A stretch of 64,000 nucleotides of DNA from Chrysomallon squamiferum (Eukaryota > Mollusca > Gastropoda > Neomphalida > Peltospiridae), in assembly GCA_012295275.1 (NCBI GenBank), contig CM022672.1:3105443-3169442 (forward strand). The letters run 5' to 3'. The stretch's first letter is position 1. Each line of letters opens with the position of its first letter. Positions 13,014 through 59,440 of the stretch are shown here, one piece after another. The position numbers and the translations under genes were made by a program. The notes below the pieces were generated by a model. The model was given only the letters and a program-made list of their open reading frames with translations, was not told the DNA's origin and did no database searches.

Positions 13014-16000
13014 CTGGTCTTATTCACAAAAGAGTTCTTTCAGCACTTTTCCCAGCAGCTCAAGTTTCAGGAAAGCTTCCAAACACAAGCTCCATGGTCC
13101 AGAGTTAGTAAATGTATTTCTGGTCTTGTGTCACTGCATCAGTATTAACAGAAATTAATTATTCCAGTATTAGTTTTTTTAAATCCTCTCAGTGGATAAT
13201 GCAATAAAGATGAATATTTTGCCAGAAAATCTGAATAATTATTCTGTTTTTAAAAGTTATGCTGAGAAAAATAAAAAAAATTAAGTTGTAAAAATATTTC
13301 AAAGTTTTGTTACCAATGTATAAAATGGTAAGATAGTCGAGTGTTTTTTTTTGCTAATTTAAACAGAACATTTATTTTATCATGGTTTTATTGCAACCAT
13401 TTTAATCATTTAACTACCAGTTTTTTTAAGTTTTAAGTTTTTTTTTACTTTATCAGTTTTTTCATCTTTTATCTTTTTATCTTTTTTAAAATAATAAACA
13501 CATTTGTTTTAATGTTTAAATTAATAAAATATCTTAAATTCATTTATTTTATTTAAACTGCATAACATTTCTTTCACATCTGTTTGTAAGTTTTTAAAAA
13601 TAAATTTACTTTAGTTGTAATTTAAGTTAAATTTACAACTTATCTAAACAGTATATGTAACCAAAGACATGCAGTCATATATGACAACTAAACATACATC
13701 CAAATGATACAAGTTCATACGTAACTGAACGTAAGCATCATTTCCATAATTAATTACTCGTATATTAATCCTTGAAGGAAGCCAGCTCTGCTACACAATA
13801 TCCATACATCACAATGGAATCATCTTGGTATTTATCATCCCAGTAACTTCTGACACTTGACAGATGACTGTGGCTACTGGTTATTCATTCACTGAGTACT
13901 GTTATAATATCGCAGCTTACACTGGGAATTATGAGATCTCAACAGAAAACTCCCTTGCAAAACTAACACAAAAACAATAAAAACAATCTTACATAATAAG
14001 CTGGCTTAATTAATTACAGCTCAGAGCTATCTGTGTCTTAAAAACAGCTTGTGACAGGATTTTTAAATACATGAAGAAATCACTTTGTACTCTGTTATTA
14101 TGAACACAATTACTCCAAGACAGGAAAAACCTCTCTCAAAAAAACGTGTTGCATAAGCTGATGTTGTTAATACTGTGACAACATCTACCTCAGAATAATC
14201 TAAAACACTTTAAAAATTAAATAATTAAGAAAAAAACCCACCTAAATATTAGATAGCAGTCAGCAAGGTCTTGTGACAACAATTCATATTTAAGAAAGAA
14301 AAATCACAAGCTGATGTTGTTGACAATTACAAAGAAGAATTGTGGTAGTTCAAAATAGTCAGAAATAAAATCCAGTAGAAGTCATCAAAGAATTGCAAAC
14401 ACGAGTACACAGCAGAGTTCAGAAAATCACTTTTGAAAGATCCTGTGTAGGTTGGCTTCGTTTAGAGTAAGATGTTAAAAACTGATGATGATTTCAAGCA
14501 GTCTGTGATTATGAACTCAGTTCATAAATGTATTAAAGTTAAGTGATTATTACATAATAGTTAACTTTTCATTTAAATAATTTCCCTTTCCTTTCCTACT
14601 AAAAAAGCAAACAAACAAAAGCAATGCTTACTGACTAATCTTCTAAATTAATACCAAACAAAATAGACTAGTTTTAGGTTTTATATAAAAAGTTCATGTC
14701 TTCCTTCTTTCACTTATTTCCTTTCTTTTTAATTATTTCTGTGTTCAAAAAGCTGCTTTTTTTTCACACTTTTGTCATTACACAAGCAAGAAAAAATAAG
14801 TTTTAGTTACATAAATTCTCCATATTAACACTGTATAGATATCCATAAAGTTTTTAACACCTTCTGTTATTAAAAATATGTTTAAAAAGATCCACTTTTG
14901 AATGATGTGCAGAACCATTTAAAACAATAATTACATATTACTGTTCAAAATAACACCAGACACAGAAAAAGAGAGAGAAAAAGAATGAAAAGTACTTTTT
15001 TTATTAATTTCCTTCAAGATGTTGTCCTCTTCTAAATACAAATATTTTGGTAATCTCTGTGTTAGCTGATGGATAATCTGGAGGAGCTGTTAAGTTATTT
15101 AATTCTTTTAATATCTTTTAATTTTAATTTGTTTTTATTATTATATATATATTTTTTAAGATATATAAATTTTTTAAGCTACTACTCAGTAATTAATCTG
15201 TTAGTATTCTTCTGACACCTGCTGATATCTTAAGTGTTTTTTTTTTTAATTTGTTTTTTATAAATAATTTCTTAATCTAATACTTCTTTCCCTTCCAGTT
15301 TACATGTCAAAATTTTCCATATTTAAATATATTTCCTTTCTGCTTCAGAATATGAGAAATGTGGCATTTGAAAGAGAATAGGTTTTTTTTTTTTTTTTTC
15401 TTTTCTCAATGCTTATCATGTACTCAGATTTCTGGATCCTTCATATTAAACAATTTGTCTTTAAAATACGTGTCAAAAGAGAAAAACTGAGAACCATTTT
15501 TTAGGTTTTTTTTCAATTACTTTGTTGAAGATATGAATTTAAATGTAAAAGTCCAGTATTTTATATAAATTTCTTCTTAAAAAATGATTTTATTGAAGTA
15601 TGTAAAATCAGTTCCTTTCTTTTTTTAGGATAAGCTAAGTTTAAAACACAACTGGATAAGTCTTGAAGCAGAAATGTCACGTAGACCAAAACGACATTTT
15701 TAAATACAGCATTACAGAATGAGAAATCTTTTGTTCTTCCTCGATGAAGATTATTCTTATAAAACTTTAAATCACCTTAGGATTTCCAATTTTTTATTTT
15801 TTTGTTTGTTACTGAAGCGTTTCTTTTGAAGTATAGGATCCAGTACGCTGGATCTGATTCTTTTTATGTTGGTATCTCTTTCAAACCATGTTATCCAGAA
15901 AACTATCAGATGGCTCCTCTCTTGTTGAGTGTCTTTCATTCAGACGACTTGGTCCACCTTATTACAAGACTAATCCACAGAGAGCAAATGTCAGATCAGA

Positions 16001-19000
16001 CAAAATATCCATTTCCTCAAAACACAACTAAGGTCAAAACTGAATATTCCCCTAACAAAACACATATTTCTTCATATCACTGAAAATGTCACAAGCAGAG
16101 ATTACAATTTACCTACAGAAAATGCCAGCAGATTTTCTCTAAATGTCCATCTGTGTCCTTATCTACTGTCCTTTTATTTTCCTTTTTTTTTCCTTTTTGT
16201 TAGTGTTTATGAGACAGCTTCCTCCTGCCAGAGTAGACCAGCAGTTCCACCCAGTGCATTGTCAGAGTGTTTGCTTTATTGAAAAACTATGCAGCCATTG
16301 GGAAGAAAACAAACAAATCATTGTTTGTCATCCGTCTTTCTGTGATGTTTTGGCGATGAATAACTCTCTCATTCTCTGTGTTTCCGCAGTCGTACAAACC
16401 ACAGCAACTCTACGATTTTGTCTGTTTGAGCATTCCTTTACTCTGATTTAAACAAACATCATTTTAAAGCCAAACCGGCCTTGAAAAACATGAAAAACAA
16501 ACAATGCAAATCGTACATGCTTTTGAAAGCCTATATCTCCTTTTTGTGTCTTTTGAAAGTTCTTTTTGACTCTTCATAAGGAAAATAACAATATTAAAAA
16601 AAAAAAAAAGAAGAAAAATGCAAAACCGAAAACACTTCATGTATTAGTAAAAAATCTAAAAAACTAACACATTTCACACATATTTTATTTTAGTGTCATT
16701 TAAAAGTTCGTTTTAACTTTTCTCACAGAACGACAAAAACACCAAACAAAAAAACATGCAGCAGCCAAGTTAAGCTATTATTATGTCATTCATAAACAGT
16801 TTTGTAATAAAACATAACTCATGCAAAATTATCAATTAAAATGCCTAACTTCAAAAAAACCCAAAAAACAATAGTAACTGTATACCAAGACAACTTGTTT
16901 CTTGTATTTTTTCTGAAATTCAGTGAGCACCTAATTATATTTCATTTATAAATAATTTGATAATAAAATAACCTGTAAAAAATTATAATTTAAAAAGAGA
17001 CAAAATTCAGCCATCTTACTGCTGAAACTTATCCAAACAGATTTCTATTTTTTTTTTTTTTTTTTTTTGCTGGATTCTTTATTTATTATAATTTTATTTT
17101 TTAGTCTCTACATTATATCTATTTTAAATCAAGCCACAGCAGGTACGGCAAAGCAATCATTTCTTCAAATGAAAAACTACTATTTTTAATTCAGCAGTCG
17201 AGCTTGAACTGCAGGCTGTGTGTGGGACTGCCAACATCCAGCATGACTTCATTACAATGCATTTCAGATCTGCATCGATGTGCTCTTTGATCACATAGTA
17301 AGATATGAAAAGTGTCTGAGTCAATTAGCTCCACTTCTCCTCTACTGTTTTCAAATTAGCACGTGATCAATGCATGGGAAAATGATAATACAAATATCTG
17401 GTTAATATTTTGTGTGTGTGTGATGTATGCAAATGCTTAGACATACACATATACATTTACATAATGACATACATATAAGTATCAGGTTTCCATACAGAGT
17501 GATACATATGTAACACAAGATTTTACAAAAATAAATATTTCTCTCCCTTTCTCACATGACATCTATATACACACAATATCTCTCTCACATACACACATTC
17601 ATCCATAATCTCTCTCTCTCTCACACACACACACATAAACCCATACACTCACGGTCTGACTGTCCAGTATACAGCTACTGCATACAGTTCTCATTCACTA
17701 ACATTATTACACCGGACGTGATTGTAAAATTTACACCAGCAAACATTTTACAGCTATTTTACGAGTTTACAAAGTCATCAAACCTGCGTGAACAGTAAGT
17801 TTTCATACCTGTTATTCTACCACTGCTTAATTGGTCATATATACATGTTGAAATGAACTGTTCTTGTTAATCAAATACACATAAAACTTCCTACTCTTTG
17901 TTCCCACAGGACTGACCACCAGCAGTATTATATACTTAGCAGTAATGGCAAATAAATCCACTGGTATTACAGTTATTAGTAAATGGCCAATGAATTTTGT
18001 TTTTATGGCCATGTTTTAATTTGGGCCACTTTTGATGTCACACTAATTTGTTGACGGAGAAATGATTTATGTAGGTTTTCATTTGATTGAATTTGTTTCC
18101 GATTTCGTGAGAAGTTTTTAACACAGCTCTCTGGTTTTACCTGTTATATGTTTAATTACAAAGCTCTGTTTCTGATAAACAACACAACTTGAATGAATCT
18201 GTACAGAAAAAATGCAGCTTGAATATTATAATGTCTGTCTGTTCCAGGTAGGAGAGGTCACTGGATCAAGTCTTCAGACTAGGTAATTTCCATATCATCC
18301 AGTGCTCCAATAATTATATCTTAGTTTAGTCCATTTTTCCTTTTTAATTTTTTAATTTTATTATTATTATTTTTATTTATTATTATTTTTTATTATTTGT
18401 TTTTAATTTGTTAGCAGAGATAAATAAAATTATTAAAATCATTTTCTGATAATATATAATTAATACCTATTGGCATATATCAGATTTTAATAGAAAAATG
18501 ATTAATTCACAAATTTTTGCCTAAATGTCATTAAACAATTTTCATTTAATCTTTTTAAAGTAAATAATAAGACACACATGCATTTATACAAAATGTACAT
18601 TCTGAACACAAATAAAACAAAATATTTTCATACATTCGTAAGTTGTTATTAAAAATAAACAAATAAATAGTTACACATTCATAATCCAAAAAAAAAAAAA
18701 AAAAAAAAAAAAATAAAAATAAAAAAAAAAAAATCATATGTACCAGCCAAGTTTATATAAAATACATTTACCCTGTCAATCACAACAACCTTAGACATAA
18801 AACTATTTTCTAAAGGTTAAATATAAAGCAATTTTTTTTCAGACCAATGAAAAAAAAAACAAAGGAAAAATATTCTTTTTAAGCAGAGATGCTGAATATG
18901 ATAGAATACACATAAGAGCAATCGAAAACTACAGAAAACAATTTCAATTATTTCTTTACAACATAAGAGCAATGAGAGAAATCAAAACTGTTTTCTTATC

Positions 19001-19253
19001 AAGCCAAGATGATGGACACAACACAATACACAGGTATGTACAGACGATTTCATGTGCTGCTAACTCTCTCTCAGCCATTGTGTGTGAAAAGAAGTGACCC
19101 AAGTTATACAAGTACATCGACATAGAAAATACAATTGTGGCACACAAGTTTTGAAAAGGTCACGTTCATTTTCCCAGGCCAATTAGTGCTCTGATTAGAC
19201 ATGTTATGAACAAGTATACAGGATAAACATCAGAATTCTAAACAGCGGGGAGC

Positions 19254-19397
19254 AGTGGTAGCCCAGCAGTTAGAGCAGTCGATTTCATGTTTTTTTACCT
19301 ATATGATGATGACAGATGTAATGTTATAACTCTGATTACAGATCATACAGATAATAAGAAATGAAATCAACAGATCTGACCACTGGGCTACCACCAT
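19254..19397. repeat. imperfect inverted repeat, tRNA-like (SINE-derived?) arms
   Basis: The left arm 19254-19289 and the reverse complement of 19361-19397 share TGGTAGCCCAG and GATTTCAT, with a similar middle, around a ~71-bp loop. A third related piece with GTGATTAGAGCAG lies at 19498-19519. The arms resemble the A-box half of tRNA-derived SINEs (TAGCNNAGNNGTTAGAGC). No full element, B box or target duplication was identified. Confidence 0.5.
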
Positions 19398-21336
19398 ATT
19401 AGTGGGATAATAGCATATACAGCTGGAGTAAGGTAACAGCATATGTAGGTAGTGAAATAATGCCACAGAAAACTGTAGTAGGACTGTGCAATATGGAAGT
19501 GCAGTGATTAGAGCAGCTGTTTTTGTTTGTTATTTTCTCTGTAGTGTTTATTCAGTAGTGTAGCAACTTATACAGCTGATGTGGAATAATGGCATAAACT
19601 ATTCTATCAGTCAGATCAGCTGGTTTCATTTCTTAATCATAGACACATGTCATTATATAACTGTAGTGGATAGACCACCAGGCTTTCCTAATGTTGTATG
19701 TAACTGCACATTTCAAACTATTGTTACAAAATCATGATTGTTCAAAGTATATGCTCTTTACAACTTAATAAAAGCTTTATGCATTTGTTGTTACTTAATT
19801 GAAAAACTTGAAACAAAATTATAAACGAAATCTTAACAAAAGGAATCGTCTTTGATCTTTCTGAGTCACTTGACAACTTGCAATGTACCAAAATTATGAA
19901 CAAAAAGCTAATAAAAGAAACTGGTTTTCTCGTCACCTTATACAACTGACTTTTAACTGGCTCTGTCAGAGAGAAAAAAAAAGGATCTCTGCATTTCAAA
20001 TATTCAAATATTAACTAAAAACAGATGAAAGTTGTGAAAGGCAATATTCAGCTGTGTCTGTCTCTGCAGCAGGCCAACATCCTCCACCGCAGCAGACAAA
20101 CATCCTCCACGCTGCAGATGTAGCAGCATGGTGTCAGAGTGGTAGCAGTGGCACACAGGCTGGCCCACATTCCATGGGAAATGTCACACTGTCAGTGCTC
20201 TTGTTGCCAATTACTCTCACAACTGTTTAGAAACTTAATACCAGACCTTATGCAAGAACTCATAAGCAAAATGGCTGATATCTTGCGAAAAAGGAAAAGA
20301 CTAAGATTATAAAAAAATTAAAAAATTAAAATTAAAATATTAAAAAAAAGAGAGAAAGATAGAAGCAAACAGGCCTTATCATGGCTTATGTAAGAAAAAG
20401 TGAAAAGGCTTTTGGTGTTATGTGAAAGGAATTACAAAAAATAAAAATGAAAAATTATGAACAAAGAAAATTGAAAAATTCAGATATTTATAATTTAAAA
20501 ACAAAGTAAAAAAGACAGATTTTTGTATCATGTGCAAAAAATTCTGATAGATCATATATATATATATATATATATATAAATGTACTGAGATATGTATGTT
20601 CTGTATATGTACAGATTCTATATATATTCTACATCTCTGTACAGATGTAAGTTCTATGAGGTTACTTTGTTCTTTTTTTCATAATTTCACAGTAGTAAAT
20701 TAAATATCATTCACATAAGAACCTTGAAACGAATACACACCACACACAGAGATGTAAAAAAACAAAAACACAAAGTGAATTAGTATATACTGTTTCCTTA
20801 AGGTTAACACCAATTAAATAGTTCGGTTCACCCCACCAATATCTAAAATCTACTTCTGTGCACAAACCATGGAAGACATCCCTTCATGTATTCATGCACA
20901 AACTGCCAGCAGTGACAAAAGTGAAGACTATCAGTTTGAAATCTCACTCTGGGTGCATTCTGATCAAACACAAGTACCACAAATAGTCGACAAAGAATAG
21001 CAGAGACTCCAGCAACAAATAACAACACACCTTTTATTTTTTTTTTTTTTTTTTTTTATTTTTTTGTTATTATTAAAAAATTATTTTGTTCCCCCATGAT
21101 GGATGATGAATTTAAAAAAAAAAAGGAAAAGAAATGACAAAAAAACTTAAAGAAAGATCTGAGTGTTAGATTACTGAACTCCAGGCAGGTTTGTGGTTTT
21201 CTAACAATGATGACGATTTATGTAAAGTTGTGCATGATGAATCTGAAGATAAAACATATTCTGGCTGAGTTATTATCCTTGTATGTAACATGACATTAAA
21301 TTTATTGAAAACTGAGAATAGCATTGAAAAGGTATG

Positions 21337-21370
<34 letters not shown>

Positions 21371-21586
21371 TATACAAAACTAACCTGCATATAAACTCTA
21401 CCAACCTACCAACCTATAAATCCACCCATACCCATAACCACACAGTCACTCACTTATTTACATACATACATAATAACATTGAACCATATTCAATAACACA
21501 TACATCTGAAAACAATACACAATCACAGACACATTTACACATAAACACAAATATTCATAGACATATATACTGATTCTCAGTGCCAC

Positions 21587-21600
21587 CATATATATATATA

Positions 21601-21641
<41 letters not shown>
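21587..21641. repeat. TA/AC compound microsatellite
   Basis: A TA run leading into an AC run, followed by CT-rich sequence. Confidence 0.95.
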
Positions 21642-21643
<2 letters not shown>

Positions 21644-23195
21644 TCTCCCTCCTTCTTTATATCTCTCTCTTACTTTCTCTCTCTCTCTATCTCTGATTCC
21701 ATTTCAACAAACTGACTGGCACTAAATAACCAGTAAGAAATGTAAACAAGAACACAGTTTGTGTTTTGTAATTGTCATATTATTACATACACTCTAACAC
21801 ATAATCACAGCTACATATATACGTGGTATTTCCCATGTGTGTAGCTAACACACACACACACACACACACGTATATACATACAGAACCCATAACTCACAGT
21901 TTGTAACAGAAAAACAAAATTACCATTTGAAAACTAAAATGTCATCTCTAATCGTTGCCTACAAATACCATGTGTAACTCACGGATGCTGTTTTCTGTAT
22001 TAAGTTAATAACAAATTGAGGTTTGTGTTTGTTTTACAATACAATTAAAGCAGTTCAGTTTATTTTTTCTCTTGTGTCTGTTAAACATTTGTTTACCCAT
22101 GAATACATTTTTTTTTTTTTTTTTTTTTTAAATCTTATTCCAGACTGTGTATTATATTTAACTAACACATTTATTTAAATATTTATTATCATCCACTGGA
22201 TATCAAATATCTGATATATCTATCATCAGCCAACAGGTATCAAATATCTAATGTTATGTGTAGTTTTGAGACGAATGTATAGCATTGTTCTGTTACACAC
22301 ACAGACAGACAGACAGATAGATAGATAGATATATGTTCATACAGGATGTCATGACCTTTGATAATCTGCTGTCGGTTTTGGTTAGGAGAGTGTATTTTTA
22401 AATATCTGTATGCTCATTATTACAACTAAGATAAAACTTTACTATTCAAAAATATACATGTATACACATTCAAATGTATGTTTTGTAACTTTAGCAAAAC
22501 AGGAAGGGACATGTTTTATATTACCTGTATGTTTCTTCAAAGACACAAAACACATTTATGTTTCATTTAACAAAAAAGTGTGAAATTATATTTGAAATAG
22601 ATACTTTCTGAGGATTTGAAATTATTTATTATATACATTCCGAGAATTCAAAAAATAAATCACAAAATTCTGTGAATTCCAGTTTGATTTCATCACATCT
22701 CTGAAAAACAGGGCTTAATCATCAAATGTTGGGTTGTGTCTCATGTTGTCATTTTTTTTGTAAGAAAAATGTTTTAACATCAAAGCACTTCCATAAAAAA
22801 AAAAAACATTTAATTTACCAAATGGAAATCTACTCAGTAAGAGCAAAAATCTAAAACTGACATTTGTATTTTTTGTTTGTCAAATCTGCTACAGCAGAGG
22901 AAGTTGAAATGGACGTGTCAAGTCTAATTTGTGCCGATATCTGACTTTTCCTTACAGAATGGAGAACAACCTAACAGAGAGATTTTTGACTTCATCCTTT
23001 CACTAGGCCAGTAAAAGTGATTGATGGACTGAAAATTGCCCAGATGTAGTGATATTATCACTCCCAAGATGCAGTGTGTTTTAACATGTCAGATTCACAT
23101 TTGAAGAAAACACACACCAGTCAAGACAAAGAATTAGTGCATGTCAGTTCCATAAAATGAAGGGAAAAAAAAAAATATTAAAAAAAGATATTCTT

Positions 23196-23565
23196 TTTTA
23201 AAATGTTGGCTGTTTCTATGACAATGAATAAAATGTGTTAATAAAATTATGAAAAACAGACAGACCATTTTTAAATATTAATAATTTCTGTGACAATGAA
23301 AGCATGCATGTCAATGTGATAAATGAAAATGACAGGCCATTTTTAACTTTCAGCAGATTCTGTGACACTGAGAACACACATATCAGTATGAAGAAAGAAA
23401 AATTAAAGACAAGCAATTTCAAAATTGCTAACACTTTCTACAACCAACAGTGAATGGAACCAATTTCTAATACTCAGACCTGAGCAGTTTGAGGAGTAAT
23501 TAATATCAATGTAATATCCAATTGTCTAACAGATCATTTTAAAATGTTAACATTTTCCCACTGAA
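23196..23565. repeat. diverged tandem array, ~72-bp unit
   Basis: At least three clear copies (23196, 23270, 23342) each contain TTTTAAA..TT, TTTCTGTGACAATGA and GACAGRCCAT. Weaker copies follow to about 23565. Confidence 0.7.
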
Positions 23566-24325
23566 ATGAAAAATGAGGTTTTCATTGACCATAACATTTG
23601 TTAAGTTTTGAGAAGGAGAAATATTTCAAAAAAAAAGAAAAGAAAAAAAAAAGAACGTAAAAATCAAATGAAGAAGACACACAAACAGTTATTAGTTATA
23701 ATGATTTATTTCATGCTGTGATTAAAATGTCAAACCACACTGTCTGGGGTTAGATAACACCTCATAAATCACAACCAGTTTTTGTAACATTAATGTTTTC
23801 CTCTTTTATTTAAAACAAATCCCTGAGTTTATGCTTCAGTGACTACGTTTATCTGTGGTAATTGGTAACAAAGGATCCACTGGGAGAAGTATTTTGAATG
23901 TGGACTGAATGTGACAGTGAGATACTTCTTGATATACTGGAGTGTGGTGACATCAAAAAGAGCTACATTTTGACATGGGATGATGAACAGGATGGGGACA
24001 AACTGGAAGAGAAAGTTCTTGTCCTGGGATGGGTTGGGTGAGGGGGACAGAGGGGGAGAGATGTTTTTGACAAGTGAAGATGGTGTTTTTATAAGTAGAC
24101 ACATCTTATTATTTATTCACACAGGAGAGATGATATTTGAGAGAAGATATTTCTTGATACAGGCTGGTGGGACAAGATGACATCAAGAAAGATACTTCTT
24201 GGCATGGGAAGATTGGGTTCGGTTGGGATGATGTACAGAAAAGTTACGTCTAGATGATGGATAAGAGTCAGTGAAGTCGTTGAAGACTAACTGGGTTGTT
24301 AATTAAAAAGAGAAATGTTTCTTAC

Positions 24326-56636
<32,311 letters not shown>

Positions 56637-56664
<28 letters not shown>

Positions 56665-56696
56665 TTCGCACAGAAATAATAATAATCCTCGATCAT
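56637..56696 (-). other. upstream ORF overlapping the Notch start codon
   Basis: On the minus strand an ATG at 56696-56694 opens a 19-codon ORF (begins MIEDYYYF) with its TAA at 56639-56637. It is out of frame with Notch and overlaps the first codons of the signal peptide. A second, four-codon upstream ORF (MFFT, stop) begins just before it. The context of the longer one is weak (T at -3), so leaky scanning is expected. It matters only if transcription starts upstream of 56696, which the sequence does not prove. Confidence 0.5.
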
Positions 56697-57703
56697 CAAG
56701 TAAAGAACATGTTCAAGTTCCATTAACATTTACTCCACATGGATAACATCCGAGATTTAAAACATAATAATTCCGAGTGTTGGTCCCACAAAGTATTTCC
56801 AACTTCGGTATAGTCCTTATTCCTTCTACAAAGTTTGCTCGTGCCAAATCGCTGTGCCGCCGGTGTTATTGTATATCCGTCCGCCACTAACGGGTATTCG
56901 CTGAAATTAATATAAAACGTAAAGGAAAACAATCTGTAATGTGCGTCTACATTTCCGCATCATCTATGAGTCGGGTCTCAAGCTCTACGATCAATTCCAC
57001 GTCTGATTTAAACGCACAGAGTACGTAAAACGGAAGATAGACAGGGACCTTTATTCTTGGTAGTGACGCGGATGGATAAAGGAGCGGTGCTGCGGTTTAT
57101 TTACAGCAGTACGTCGAGGCGGCGGGCTGCGCTCATTGAACGAGGCGGTGCTATTTTTCCTACGAGTCACACTGTTGGGCACACGACTCAAGCGCGGTCG
57201 CTTGCTTCTCTATGGAGGCACGGGTTCGATGAAATGTCATTCTTTTTATTATTTTTCCTCACAAAGAACCACGTGCGACGTAAACGACACAGTAAAATCT
57301 GGGCTTGGCGTGAGCTGGGTGAATTCTGAAAAAGCATTGAAAATAATCAAAACAAATTTTAGAAAATAAATCGGCTACCTGCAAATACTCGGTGGTTTTA
57401 TTGTAAAATGTTTCTGAATAGGTTCCAGTTTCCTCTTCTTTTTTCTTTTTTTTTAAATTTCCCTCTCGCGTCCTTCCTTCCTTTCTTATGTAATATATAC
57501 CTTTACAATCGTTAATAGCAAATTTGTCAGCTAATCGAATATAAATTAGATTCAGTGGTAATTATTATTTAGTTTGTGATGGAGTGATGTCTGAGTACGT
57601 TCATCTCAGTACATTTTGTGCGTGCGCGCGTTTGTGTGTGGAAGTATGTTTGTGTGTATGTCCGTGCTTTAATTTTGTTTTCCTCGCCTTTGTTTGTTTT
57701 GGT

Positions 57704-57741
<38 letters not shown>

Positions 57742-58466
57742 CATGTTTCCTGAATAAAGGTTTTCTTACTTGTTTATTATTTATGCTCACGCGCGGGCTG
57801 TTTTTTAATATCGTACAATTTGGCACTTTTGTGTACCCGGACGAGTGGAACACACGGCTGCGGAACATGAACGCTGTGAACTTGATAGTCATTCCTTTTT
57901 AGTCACAACAGGTGTCATGATTTGAATTTCTGCTTTACCTCTGTGTAATTATATCTTTGTCCGGTGGTCAGCGCTATTTCTTTATTTCTTAAAATGAAAC
58001 GGTAAAAGTAAAACAGAGCCATATATTGTAGTGTACCAAACAGATAAATATACATGCGTATGGATGGGATGGATGAATGGATGAATATGTGAATGTTGGA
58101 CGAGTTTAGAGAGGCAGATAGAAAGAAAGAGAGACAGATAGAGCGACAGACTGATAGATACACACACTGATAGATAAATGCATAGATATATAGAAAGATA
58201 GGTAGAAAAATAGAAATAATTTATTCCGTTTTCTTTACATAAGCTTTCTGTGAGTGCGTGCTCGTGTTTATGTGTGAAACTGCTTTTATGAATTTTTATT
58301 ATATTTCCACCATTATGCACGTCTCTTCCTAAAAGTCTGCAGTGTGCAAGAAATCATTAAGTAATTTATCCTGTTGGCACCAGCGTGCGAAGGTGTCACT
58401 TCGCTTTGATCTATTGTTCAGTGTAAACATTTCCTATTACGGCAAAGTAATACATACCTCTTTTTA

Positions 58467-58468
<2 letters not shown>

Positions 58469-58515
<47 letters not shown>
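58469..58515. repeat. T31-A16 homopolymer junction
   Basis: 31 T followed directly by 16 A; self-complementary over 32 bases. Confidence 0.95.
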
Positions 58516-58821
58516 TCTTTATATATATTTTTTTTTCTGTCTTATTTTCATTTGTTACTTTTTCTTACTTTTATAAACGAAATATCTTTCTTTATCCATA
58601 TATTTTTCTGATTATTATATAACATTATCTTTTTTTTTTTAAAGTTATTATTTCATTATTCATTCCTGAATATTTTTTTTTTCTTTTTTTTTTTTTTTTT
58701 TTTTTTTCATACCTCTATATTTTTGTAATAAATGTTTAATTTTTTATTTATTTTGAAAACTGTATTTATATCTTTCATATTTATACTTTTATCTTAATTC
58801 TTTATTTGTGAATCTTTTGCA

Positions 58822-58940
58822 TTATATATATGTATATATATATATATCTATGTATGTATGTATGTATGTATGTATGTATTTATATATGCGTATCTATGTA
58901 TGTATGTATGTATGTATGTATATGTATATGTATATGTATA
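58822..58940. repeat. TA/TATG compound array
   Basis: TA run, then TATG tetramers in two blocks, then TATATG units. Confidence 0.95.
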
Positions 58941-59361
58941 GTAGGAAGTTGGAACCAGTTATTTCAGTTACTTACATCGCCTGCAGTTCAACGCTGACAT
59001 AAACTTGGAATTAAATTCAACAAAACGCGCCATTTTGTGAAGTGCGCATGTCTGGAAATATATTTAGAAGATATGCTTTCGTGTCCTCATATATATATAT
59101 ACATTATGCATAAATATAATAAGATCGCAGTAACATATAAAATTATTAATTGTATCTAGACTTTTTTTTTTCATTTATTATAGTTTATGCAAAATAAATT
59201 AAAATAAATTCATTTGTACATTTTTTTATGCAAAAATTTAAGTGTATACTGGGATCTCGGAAAGAGTTAAGTCAGTTTTAGTCTAAATAGACGGACCATA
59301 ACCTATGCAACCAATATACCCTTGGTTAATTATAAACAAGAACTGAGATTTAAGTTAATTC

Positions 59362-59363
<2 letters not shown>

Positions 59364-59437
<74 letters not shown>
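59364..59437. repeat. (GA)n microsatellite, 74 bp
   Basis: A pure GA run. Confidence 0.98.

Positions 59438-59440
<3 letters not shown>

Larger units (their letters stand above)
1..24325 (-). other. Notch: Notch intron 6 (left end open)
   Basis: No exon with EGF-type cysteine spacing was recognised on either strand. The stretch holds CA/TG, GA, TA, pentamer and poly-A tracts, several diverged tandem arrays (listed separately) and scattered higher-complexity islands: about 880-1140, 1290-1380, 7390-7690, 9090-9300, 16200-16450, 17140-17380, 20040-20240 and 22880-23120. All open frames here are either simple-repeat translations or short and unlike known proteins. If the next Notch exon lies further left, this intron exceeds 24 kb. 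Confidence 0.7.

Noticed and set aside
19254-19290. possible tRNA gene
   Set aside because: Only an A-box-like half is present. No acceptor pairing, anticodon arm or B box follows.
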